Below, piece after piece: positions 15,381 through 22,553 of a DNA stretch of 64,000 nt. Both the position numbers and the translations under genes were made by a program. Under the pieces are notes generated by a model. It searched no databases, was not told the DNA's origin, and saw nothing but the letters and a program-made list of their open reading frames with translations. Position 1 is the first letter of the stretch. Every line of letters begins with the position of its first letter. The stretch is from PFJX01 sp044227325 (GTDB lineage Bacteria; Pseudomonadota; Gammaproteobacteria; Burkholderiales; Thiobacillaceae), in the NCBI GenBank assembly GCA_044227325.1, contig JBGAFI010000001.1, positions 1-64,000 on the forward strand, given 5' to 3'.

Positions 15381-15763
15381 GATCGCTTGCTTTGCTGCTT
15401 GGCGTGTTCGCCGCCGCGCCGGCGTTCGCGGAAACGCCCCAGCAGATTCTCGACAGCCTGGTGGCCCAGGCCGGGCCCGCGTCCACGGTGCGGGGCGAGC
15501 ATCTGTTCCGCGCCAAGTCCCCGGCCGGGAAAAGCGCCGATGCCTGCACCAGTTGCCACACCGACAATCCCAAGGCAGAGGGCCAGCACGTGAAGACCCA
15601 CAAGGTGATCGAGCCCATCGCGCCGGTCGCCCAGAAAGAGCGATTTACCGATCCGGTCAAGGTGGAGAAATGGTTCAAGCGCAACTGCCAGGAAGTCCTG
15701 GGCCGTCTCTGCTCCGCCCAGGAGAAGGCGGATTTCACCGCCTACATGATTTCGGTGAAGTGA
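15377..15763 (+). CDS. shp: SHP-type cytochrome c (DUF1924)
   Basis: A 128-residue periplasmic cytochrome with a signal peptide (about 1-19, AFAE), one heme motif CTSCH near residue 55-59, and two further cysteines near the C-terminus (RNCQEVLGRLCSAQE). The pattern GEHLFRAKSPAGKSADACTSCH..KTHKVIEPIAPVAQKERFTDPVKVEKWFKRNC is that of sphaeroides heme protein. SHP is an unusual high-spin cytochrome whose asparagine ligand is displaced on reduction, letting it bind oxygen or NO. Its standard partners, a diheme cytochrome c and a cytochrome b561, flank it here. An AAGGAG site precedes it inside the upstream gene. Confidence 0.9.
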   Translation: MRSLALLLGVFAAAPAFAETPQQILDSLVAQAGPASTVRGEHLFRAKSPAGKSADACTSCHTDNPKAEGQHVKTHKVIEPIAPVAQKERFTDPVKVEKWFKRNCQEVLGRLCSAQEKADFTAYMISVK

Positions 15764-15770
15764 GGCGGCG

Positions 15771-16289
15771 ATGGGGATCACCTGGAAAAACCTGCTGACC
15801 CTGTTCCTGGCCGTTTCCGGCACCGCGCTGGTCATCGCCCGGGCGCCCGCGGACGACGAGGCCGTGTTTCCCATGCCCAGGGGCAAGGTCTATGTCAACG
15901 AATGCGGCGCCTGCCATACGGCTTACGCGCCCGGTCTGCTGCCGGCGCGATCCTGGCGCAAGATGATGGGCGAGCTCGACAAGCATTTCGGCGAGGACGC
16001 GAGCCTGGAAGAACCGCACCACCTGGCGATTCTGAAGGATCTGGAGAATCTGGCCGCCGACGGCACGCAGGCCAACATGCGCATGCGCCGCATCAGCGGC
16101 GCGATTCCGCCCGCCGCGACGCCGCTGCGCATCACGGAGACCGGCTACTTCCGCTATATGCACGACGAGGTGCCCAAACACTTCTGGAAGCGCAAGAAGA
16201 TCGGCACGCCGGCCAATTGCGCCAGTTGCCACACGCGGGCGAACGAGGGCAGCTACAGCGAGAGGGAAGTGCGCATACCGCCCGAATAG
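15771..16289 (+). CDS. diheme cytochrome c (DHC), SHP partner
   Basis: A 172-residue exported protein with an N-terminal hydrophobic signal/anchor (about 5-25) and two heme-binding motifs, CGACH near residue 46-50 and CASCH near residue 150-154. Between them are MRMRRISGAIPPAATPLRITETGYFRYMHDEVPKHFWKRKK, the conserved middle of the SHP-associated diheme cytochromes. DHC is the electron donor to SHP and is reduced through cytochrome b561. It is the last gene of the operon, 7 bp after SHP, and converges with the zinc-ribbon gene at a distance of 10 bp. Confidence 0.9.
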   Translation: MGITWKNLLTLFLAVSGTALVIARAPADDEAVFPMPRGKVYVNECGACHTAYAPGLLPARSWRKMMGELDKHFGEDASLEEPHHLAILKDLENLAADGTQANMRMRRISGAIPPAATPLRITETGYFRYMHDEVPKHFWKRKKIGTPANCASCHTRANEGSYSEREVRIPPE

Positions 16290-16299
16290 CTGCGCCGGC

Positions 16300-16668
16300 T
16301 CAGTCCTTGCCGAACAGCTTGTCCAGTTCGCTGCGCGCATCGCTGTCGGCGCTGGCGGCGGGCGGGCCGCCGAACAGGCTGTCCAGGGCCGCGCGGCCGC
16401 CGCCGGCCGAGCCGGCCGAACCGGCCGAACCGGAATAGGCGCCGGGACGCGCCTGGAACCACTCGCAGAAATTCGCCCGCACCTTGTCCTTGATTTCGTC
16501 CGCCGCCAGTTCCCGGCACTGTTTCGCCTTGGCCGGGTCGTAATGCCTGCACATCCGGCAGCTATGCAGTTCCGCGCCGCAGGCGGGACATTCGGCGCGC
16601 CGTCCCAGGGGTTGGGGCAGGTCTTCCAGGTCGGCGCTGCATTTCCAGCACACCAGTCGATTGCTCAT
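16300..16668 (-). CDS. zinc-ribbon protein with Gly/Ser/Ala linker
   Basis: A 122-residue cytoplasmic protein of unknown role. The first 50 residues hold cysteine pairs CWKC, CPAC and CRMC followed by further cysteines, so at least one and perhaps two zinc sites form. Then comes a helical KQCRELAADEIKDKVRANFCEWF segment, a flexible linker of SAG repeats encoded by 9-bp repeats (about 16402-16434), and a C-terminal helix ARSELDKLFGKD. The start at 16668 has GGAG 8 nt upstream. It is divergent from the CinA-like gene by about 55 bp. Confidence 0.75.
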   Translation of the reverse strand: MSNRLVCWKCSADLEDLPQPLGRRAECPACGAELHSCRMCRHYDPAKAKQCRELAADEIKDKVRANFCEWFQARPGAYSGSAGSAGSAGGGRAALDSLFGGPPAASADSDARSELDKLFGKD

Positions 16669-16724
16669 TCGTCGCTCCGAGGCGTCAAAATCGGCACCAT
16701 GATAATGCTTCAAGGAGACCCGGC

Positions 16725-17498
16725 ATGGCATTCGGACTCATCGTCATCGGCGACGAAATCCTCTCGGGCAAGCGTCAGGACAAGCACTTCGAGAAAGCGC
16801 GCGAACTCTTGGCGGCGCGCGGCCTGAAATTGGCCTGGGTGCGCTATCTGGGCGACGATCGTGCCAGCCTGACGCGCAATCTGAAGGAAACCCTCGCCAC
16901 CGGCGACGCGGTGTTCAGTTGCGGCGGCATCGGCGCGACGCCGGACGACCACACCCGCCAGGCCGCCGCGGCCGCCCTGGGCGTGTCCCTGGCCTTGCAT
17001 CCCGGCGCCCGCGATCTGATCGCCCGACACATGGAGGAGATCGGCCAGCCCCTGACGACGGAGCGTCTGCGCATGGGCGAACTGCCGGAGGGCGCCGAGC
17101 TGATCCCCAATCCTTACAACCGCATTCCCGGGTTCAGCGTGGCGCGGCATCACTTCGTGCCCGGTTTTCCGGTCATGGCCTGGCCCATGATCGAATGGGT
17201 GCTGGATACCCATTACCGGGATCGTTTTGGCGCGGAAACGGAGAGCGAGCGGGGCATGATCGTGACCGGTCTCAACGAGGGCACGCTGACGCCTCTGATG
17301 GACGCGGTGGAGCGGGAGTTTCCCGGCATTCGCGTCTACAGCCTGCCGCGCATCGACCCGGAACGGCGCTTCCGCTATGAAATCGATCTGGGGGTGAAGG
17401 GGGGCGCGGACAAGGTGGATGCCGCCTTCCAACGCCTAAGGGCCGGCGTGCTGGCCCTTGGCGGGGAAATCGCCGATCAGGCCGGATCGGAGAGATAG
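16725..17498 (+). CDS. CinA/MoCF-domain molybdopterin-binding-like protein
   Basis: A 257-residue protein with the MoCF_biosynth/CinA N-terminal fold: GLIVIGDEILSGKRQDKHFEKARELLAARGL at the start, then FSCGGIGATPDDHTRQAAAAALG. These are the nucleotide- or pterin-binding loops seen in CinA, MoaB and MogA. It lacks the C-terminal PncC deamidase domain of full CinA. Stand-alone proteins of this kind are widespread and mostly uncharacterised, and are often labelled competence/damage-inducible protein A. A good AAGGAG site lies 8 nt upstream. Its 3' end overlaps the converging MFS gene by 22 bp. Confidence 0.8.
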   Translation: MAFGLIVIGDEILSGKRQDKHFEKARELLAARGLKLAWVRYLGDDRASLTRNLKETLATGDAVFSCGGIGATPDDHTRQAAAAALGVSLALHPGARDLIARHMEEIGQPLTTERLRMGELPEGAELIPNPYNRIPGFSVARHHFVPGFPVMAWPMIEWVLDTHYRDRFGAETESERGMIVTGLNEGTLTPLMDAVEREFPGIRVYSLPRIDPERRFRYEIDLGVKGGADKVDAAFQRLRAGVLALGGEIADQAGSER

Positions 17499-18772
17499 CG
17501 GCAGTTCGTTTCCTTGAGGGCGAAGCTGGCCAGCCAACCCGCCAGGGCGAAAGCCAGCATCACCGCCATGCCGACCTGGTAGTGGGCGAGGGACAAGGCC
17601 GCTCCCGCGCCGCCCGCCGCCCGGTCGATGGCCCAGCCCACCAGGGGCTGCAGGATGGCCGCGCCCAGGAAGGCGCCGGTGTTGACCAGGCTGGTGGCCA
17701 TGCCGGACAAGGCGTGGCGGTTCACCTCCTTGGCGCAGGCCCAGGTCAGGGTGAAACCGGCGGCGCCCAGGCCCATGAGCAGGAACAGGGCATGGCTCCA
17801 GCCCGGCCGTAGCGGCCAGCCGAGGGCAAGCGGCAGCCAGCAGGCCAGGTAAAGCCCGCAGGACAAGAGGATGACCGGCTTCCGCTTGCCCAGCCGGTCG
17901 GACAGGGTGCCGATGAAGAAGGCGCCCAGCGCGAAGGCCGCCAAAAGCAGGGAGGTATGGGCGGTTGCCGCGCCCCGGTCCCAGCCATGGCCCTGGGTCA
18001 GCAGGGGCACGGCCCACAGGCCGGCAAAGGCGAACAGACTGCCGGAAATGCCCAGGTTCACGAAGAAGCCGGGCCAGGTTAGCCGGTTGCGCGCCACCAG
18101 CAGCAGGCCGTCGTACCAATGGCCCGCGTGCGCCGGATGCGCGGCTTTGCCTTCCAGTTCGCGCAGGCTGGGCAGGCCGGCCTGGACCGGGTCGTCCCGC
18201 ACCAGCCACCAGGCCATGCCGGCCATGACGAGAGAGAAGCCGCCAACCACCACGAACACTTCGCGCCAGCTCGCGTAAGCCAGTACCCAGGCCAGTGGCG
18301 CGGCGGCCAGCACCGCGCCCAGGTTGCCGAGCAGGATGGTGAGGCCGGACAGGGTGCCGAACTTGCGTTCGCTGAACCAGGCGGCGTTCAGCTTCAGCAG
18401 GGCGATGAAGGTCACCGATACGCCCAGGCCCACCAGCAGCCGGCCCAGGGCGGCCAGGGTAAAGGAATCCGCCTGCCCGAACAGGATCGAGCCGATGCCC
18501 GCCACCACGCCGCCCGCGGCGACGATGCGGCGCGGTCCCAGGGTGTCGGCCAGGATGCCGGTGGGAATCTGCATCAGGGTGTAGACGTAGAAATAGGTGG
18601 CCGACAGGCCGCCCAGGGCGGCGGACTGGATCTGGAAGGCGTCCTTCAGGTCGCTGGCGATGGCGGCCGGCGCGAAGCGATGGAAGAACGACAGCACATA
18701 GGCCAGGCCCACCACGATGAACGCGGTCCAGCGCAGTCTGTGCAGTTGGCGGCGCTGGTCGGGCGCGAGCAT
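17477..18772 (-). CDS. major facilitator superfamily transporter
   Basis: A 431-residue inner-membrane protein with about 12 predicted helices. MFS landmarks are visible: GILADTLGPRRIVAAGG in the loop between helices 2 and 3, GRLLVGLGVSVTFIALLKLNAAWF in helix 4, a central cytoplasmic loop near residue 205-225, and GTLSDRLGKRKPVILLS in the second half. It resembles the sugar-phosphate/nitrate/metabolite permease groups without clear substrate residues. Its start overlaps the stop of the upstream amidotransferase (TGATG), so the two are coupled. This suggests the transporter moves a product or precursor of that enzyme, possibly an osmoprotectant peptide. Confidence 0.85.
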   Translation of the reverse strand: MLAPDQRRQLHRLRWTAFIVVGLAYVLSFFHRFAPAAIASDLKDAFQIQSAALGGLSATYFYVYTLMQIPTGILADTLGPRRIVAAGGVVAGIGSILFGQADSFTLAALGRLLVGLGVSVTFIALLKLNAAWFSERKFGTLSGLTILLGNLGAVLAAAPLAWVLAYASWREVFVVVGGFSLVMAGMAWWLVRDDPVQAGLPSLRELEGKAAHPAHAGHWYDGLLLVARNRLTWPGFFVNLGISGSLFAFAGLWAVPLLTQGHGWDRGAATAHTSLLLAAFALGAFFIGTLSDRLGKRKPVILLSCGLYLACWLPLALGWPLRPGWSHALFLLMGLGAAGFTLTWACAKEVNRHALSGMATSLVNTGAFLGAAILQPLVGWAIDRAAGGAGAALSLAHYQVGMAVMLAFALAGWLASFALKETNCRYLSDPA

Positions 18773-20550
18773 CAGGCGTCCACGTTGCGCTGCAACCAGA
18801 ACTCCAGGAGAGCCAGATGCCACAATTTGCTGCCCTGGATGCGGGTGTGATGCCGGTCCGGTTCGGTCAGCAGTTTGCGCACGTAGTCGCGCTGGAACAG
18901 CCCCCGGTTCCTGCAGGCCTGGGAGTTCAGGATGTCGTCCATGAATCGCAGGAAGTCTCCGCGCACGTATTTGAGGGCGGGCATGGGAAAGTAACCTTTT
19001 TTTCTATCGATCACCGAGTCCGGCACCCGACCCCGGGCGATGCTTTTCAGGATGTGCTTGCCGCCGGAGGCGAGCTTCAGTTCCGGCGGCATGCGCGCCG
19101 CCAGTTCCACCAGTTCGTGGTCCAGGAACGGCACCCGGGCTTCCAGGCCCCAGGCCATGGTCATGTTGTCCACCCGTTTCACCGGGTCGTCGGTGATGAG
19201 CATGGTGGTGTCCATGCGCAGTACCTGGTCGATGAAAGTGTCGGCGTCGGGCTCGGTGAGGCGGGCCGAGACGGTGTAGGCGGTGTGGTCCAGGCCGTGG
19301 AAAGCCGGGTCCACGGTTTCCAGGAATTCGGCGTGTTCCCGGTCGAAATAGTGGCGGCGGAAGCGTTCCAGGGGCGTGCCGGATTTCTCGGCATGCATCC
19401 TCGGATACCAGTAATAACCGCCGAACACCTCGTCGGCGCCCTGTCCGCTCTGCACCACCTTGACGGTTTTCGAGACCTGTTCCGAGAGCAGATAGAAGGC
19501 CACCGCGTCCTGGCTCACCATGGGTTCGGCCATCTGCTCCACCGCCTCCGGCAGGCGCGCCAGCACCTGATCGTTGGGGATATGGAACTGGTGGTGGCGG
19601 GTGTGGAAATGCCGGGCCACCGCGTCTGAGTACTCGAATTCGTGGCCCCGCTCCTCGGGCTGGTCCTCGAAGCCCACCGAGAAGGTCATCAGGTCTTCCA
19701 CGCCCTGTTCCGCGAGCAGGGCGACCAGCAGGCTGGAATCCAGACCGCCGGAGAGCAGCACGCCCACCTTCACGTCCGAGATCAGCAGGCGCTTTCTCAC
19801 CGCCGCGCGCAGCGCCTCGTGGATGGCTTCGCGCCATTCCCATTCCTTCAGGGGTTTCTCCGGCCGGGTCGCGCTCAGCCGCCAGTAAGCCTGGGATTCC
19901 TGGCGGCCGCTCGCGTCGATGCGCATCAGGCTGCCCGGCGCGAGTTTGCGCGCGCCGTTCAGCAAGGTGCGCGGCGCGGGTACCACGGCATGGAGGGTGA
20001 GGTGGTGGTGCAGGGCTTCCGGATCGATGGAGGTGTCCACGTCCCCCGCCGCCAGCAGCGCCTGGAGCGTGGAGGCGAAACGCAGGCAGTGTCCGTCCAG
20101 GCTGTAGTAGAGGGGCTTGATGCCGAGCCGGTCGCGGGCCAGCAGCAGGCTGCCGGCGAGCCGGTCCCAGATGGCGAAAGCGAACGGGCCATGCAGGCGG
20201 GCGACGCAGTCCTCGCCCCATTCCGCGTAGGCGCGCAGGATGACCTCGGTGTCGCCGTCGGAATGGAAGGTGTGGCCCTTGGCGATGAGTTCCGCGCGCA
20301 ATTGCGGGTAGTTGTAGATGGTGCCGTTGAACACCAGGGCCAGGCCGGCGGACTCGTCCAGCATGGGTTGGCGCGAACGCTCGGTGAGGTCGATGATGGC
20401 CAGGCGCCGGTGGCCCAGTGCGACGGGGCCGTCGCGGTGCAGGCCTTCCCCGTCCGGGCCGCGCCGGGCCAGTTTGGCCACCATGCGTTTCAAATTCGCC
20501 TGGTCGGGAGCCGTGCCGTCGAGGCGGAGTTCACCCGCGATGCCGCACAT
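18772..20550 (-). CDS. N-acetylglutaminylglutamine amidotransferase-like asparagine synthase
   Basis: A 592-residue class II glutamine amidotransferase. Cys2 is the catalytic nucleophile (MCGIAGELRLDG), followed by RRGPDGEG and LGHRRLAIIDL in the glutaminase half, and the synthetase half has the ATP pyrophosphatase loop LLSGGLDSSLLVALL and QSGQGADEVFGGYYWYP. The pattern through HLTLHAVVPAPRTLLNG and ARVPFLDHELVELAARMP resembles the NAGGN-forming branch (asnO type) more than AsnB. That branch amidates N-acetylglutaminylglutamine, an osmoprotectant dipeptide. The usual partners, a GNAT/ATP-grasp synthase and a peptidase, are not adjacent. Instead it is flanked by an SrkA kinase upstream and a coupled MFS transporter downstream. 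Confidence 0.78.
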   Translation of the reverse strand: MCGIAGELRLDGTAPDQANLKRMVAKLARRGPDGEGLHRDGPVALGHRRLAIIDLTERSRQPMLDESAGLALVFNGTIYNYPQLRAELIAKGHTFHSDGDTEVILRAYAEWGEDCVARLHGPFAFAIWDRLAGSLLLARDRLGIKPLYYSLDGHCLRFASTLQALLAAGDVDTSIDPEALHHHLTLHAVVPAPRTLLNGARKLAPGSLMRIDASGRQESQAYWRLSATRPEKPLKEWEWREAIHEALRAAVRKRLLISDVKVGVLLSGGLDSSLLVALLAEQGVEDLMTFSVGFEDQPEERGHEFEYSDAVARHFHTRHHQFHIPNDQVLARLPEAVEQMAEPMVSQDAVAFYLLSEQVSKTVKVVQSGQGADEVFGGYYWYPRMHAEKSGTPLERFRRHYFDREHAEFLETVDPAFHGLDHTAYTVSARLTEPDADTFIDQVLRMDTTMLITDDPVKRVDNMTMAWGLEARVPFLDHELVELAARMPPELKLASGGKHILKSIARGRVPDSVIDRKKGYFPMPALKYVRGDFLRFMDDILNSQACRNRGLFQRDYVRKLLTEPDRHHTRIQGSKLWHLALLEFWLQRNVDA

Positions 20551-20571
20551 GATGCGTCTCCTTTTCCGTGT

Positions 20572-21582
20572 TCAAGCCTGCCAAAGGGGTTCCTCCTCCA
20601 TGAGGGCGACCTGTTCGCGCAGTTCGAGGATGCGATCCTGCCAGTAATGCTGGGTGTTGAACCAGGGGAAGGCGGCGGGGAAGGCCGGATCTTCCCAACG
20701 CCGGGCCAGCCAGGCCGAATGGTGGATCAGGCGCAGGGTGCGCAGGGCTTCCACCAGGTGCAGTTCGCGCGCGTCGAATTCCCGGAAGTCCTCGTAGCCT
20801 GCCAGCACGTCCGCCAACTGCCGGGTCTGGCTGGCCCGGTCGCCGGAAAGCAGCATCCACAGATCCTGCACCGCCGGGCCCATGCGGCTGTCGTCGAAAT
20901 CGACGAAATGGGGACCGCGCATCTCGCCCTCTTCCGTCCACAGCACGTTGCCCGCATGGCAGTCGCCGTGCAGGCGCAGCGCCGCATAGTCGCCGGCCCG
21001 GGCGAAGCAATGCCGTGCCATCTCCAGGGCCTGGTCCACGACGCTGCTCCAGGCTGGCAACAGATCGGCGGGCAGCCAATGCCCGTCCAGCAGGAAGTCG
21101 CGGGAGGCGTCGCCGAAACTGGCGACATCCAGGGTGGGGCGGTGCGCGTAGGGTTCCAGGGCGCCCACCGCGTGGATGCGGCCGATGAAGCGGCCCATCC
21201 ATTCCAGGGTGTCGGAGCGGTCGAATTCCGGCATGCGGCCGCCCCGGCGCGGATAAACGGCGAAGCGATAGCCTTGATGCGCATGCAGGCTGGCGCCGCT
21301 TTCCAGGACGATCGGCGGCACCACGGGAATTTCCCGCTCGGCCAGTTCCCGGGTAAAGGCGTGTTCTTCCAAAATGGCGGCGTCGGACCAACGGTCCGGG
21401 CGATAGAACTTGACCACCACCGGAGGACCTTCTTCCAGGCCCACCTGATAGACCCGATTCTCGAAACTGTTCAGGGCCAGCAGGCGCCCGTCGGTGAACA
21501 TGCCGACACTGTCCAGGGCGGAAAGGACCGAATCGGGGGTGAGATTGGCGTAAGGCGGCGGGGTGGGGGAAAGGGCGGGCAT
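20572..21582 (-). CDS. srkA: stress-response kinase A (SrkA/RdoA, YihE)
   Basis: A 336-residue aminoglycoside-phosphotransferase-fold kinase. Visible are SFENRVYQVGLEEGPPVVVKFYRPDRWSD (ATP-binding lysine), ILEEHAFTRELAEREIPVVPP, the catalytic loop LRLHGDCHAGNVLW and the metal-binding FVDFDDSRMGPAVQDLWML. In E. coli YihE is a Ser/Thr kinase that counteracts MazF-mediated death and responds to Cpx stress. Length and motifs match the family throughout. The stop is 21 bp before the amidotransferase start, so it heads a three-gene stress or osmolyte unit. Confidence 0.9.
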   Translation of the reverse strand: MPALSPTPPPYANLTPDSVLSALDSVGMFTDGRLLALNSFENRVYQVGLEEGPPVVVKFYRPDRWSDAAILEEHAFTRELAEREIPVVPPIVLESGASLHAHQGYRFAVYPRRGGRMPEFDRSDTLEWMGRFIGRIHAVGALEPYAHRPTLDVASFGDASRDFLLDGHWLPADLLPAWSSVVDQALEMARHCFARAGDYAALRLHGDCHAGNVLWTEEGEMRGPHFVDFDDSRMGPAVQDLWMLLSGDRASQTRQLADVLAGYEDFREFDARELHLVEALRTLRLIHHSAWLARRWEDPAFPAAFPWFNTQHYWQDRILELREQVALMEEEPLWQA

Positions 21583-21650
21583 GCCGCCATTTTACGGGCT
21601 GATCCCGCTCCCATGACCTGGACGGCGGTTTTTTCCCGGCGGGTACCGTA

Positions 21651-22025
21651 TCAGGCGCTGGCGATGGCCCGCCTGGTCTCGGTTTCCGAGGCCCGGATCA
21701 GGGTCAGCTCGCCCTTGGGGGGAACTTGGTAGATCAGCACGTCCTTGCTGTCGAGCACCTTCATGACACGGGTGCCCTCGTCGTGCTCGAACTCGATGCT
21801 GCCGCCGGTGGATGCCTGGACGGGTTGCGCCGCGCGGGTTTCCTGGCTGGCGCGGAGGTCTTCGACGCGCGCGCGGTCGGCCGCCTCCGTGGCGCTCTCG
21901 CGAGCTTGCCGGGTCGCGGCCGTCGCGGCCTCGACTCGCGCCTTGTCCGAGGCGCTCCGCGCGGTCCGCCCTTCCAATGCTTGATTGGGCGCGAAACCGG
22001 TGGAGGTGACGGTGCCGAGTTCCAT
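21651..22025 (-). CDS. FlaG-like small protein
   Basis: A 124-residue protein. The N-terminal two thirds are low-complexity and rich in A, R, E and T (about residues 10-75). The C-terminal part, SIEFEHDEGTRVMKVLDSKDVLIYQVPPKGELTLIRA, has the pattern of FlaG domains (F-x-x-D..v-x-V-x-D..t-g-e-v-I-x-q-i-P). FlaG proteins affect flagellar filament length. No ribosome-binding site stands out. The gene is followed at 68 bp by srkA and preceded at 26 bp by another small gene on the same strand. No flagellar structural genes are in the window, so the role remains tentative. Confidence 0.55.
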   Translation of the reverse strand: MELGTVTSTGFAPNQALEGRTARSASDKARVEAATAATRQARESATEAADRARVEDLRASQETRAAQPVQASTGGSIEFEHDEGTRVMKVLDSKDVLIYQVPPKGELTLIRASETETRRAIASA

Positions 22026-22051
22026 GTGTTTCTACGAGTCGAAGGCCCCGT

Positions 22052-22408
22052 TTAGACCAGTGAAGTCTTGCTGTAGGCCTCGATGGCCTGGGTCACGGAA
22101 CGGGGTGTGTTGGCCGGAGCGCTGGCCGCGCGCAACTGGGCTTGATCCTGGCGCTCGTTTTCCTGGGCGCGCGTGTCCTTGTTCCGCTGCGTTTCGTCCT
22201 GGCGCTGGGTCTGGTCGGTCTGTTGCACGGCGATGTCGCGGGATTCCGGGCTCAAGGTCACGCGGTCCCCGGTTTGGCTGGTCGCGCGGGCATCCTCCGC
22301 TTCCTTGCGGGTGATCTCCTCGCTCTGGCCATTCTGGCGACGACTCTGCTGTTGCACGGCATAGGCCTGGACGGCGCTGGCCTGGGCGGCTACGGATGGA
22401 ACTGCCAT
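22052..22408 (-). CDS. small hypothetical protein, glutamine/arginine-rich
   Basis: A 118-residue protein with no recognisable domain. It has an alanine/glutamine-rich N-terminus (VPSVAAQASAVQAYAVQQQ), a central TGDRVTLSPESRDIAVQQ segment, a charged coiled-coil-like run rich in Q, R, D and E (about 65-95), and a C-terminal SVTQAIEAYSKTSLV. The motif around VTLSPESRDIA recalls the anti-sigma FlgM/flagellar-associated style of sequence but is too weak to use. The start at 22408 is well supported by AGGAG 7 nt upstream. It probably forms a two-gene unit with the FlaG-like gene. Confidence 0.6.
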   Translation of the reverse strand: MAVPSVAAQASAVQAYAVQQQSRRQNGQSEEITRKEAEDARATSQTGDRVTLSPESRDIAVQQTDQTQRQDETQRNKDTRAQENERQDQAQLRAASAPANTPRSVTQAIEAYSKTSLV

Positions 22409-22553
22409 GATCGCTCTCCTCATCGTTGGTGGCCGGAAGCAAGGGCAATCGCCACTTTCCGGCACGCGGGAAAGATCCCCCACACAACTTCAGCATAGCC
22501 TGACGGATCAATAAGTTAAAGCGAATCTCCGGCGCTCCGCCCGAGCCGGGCAT

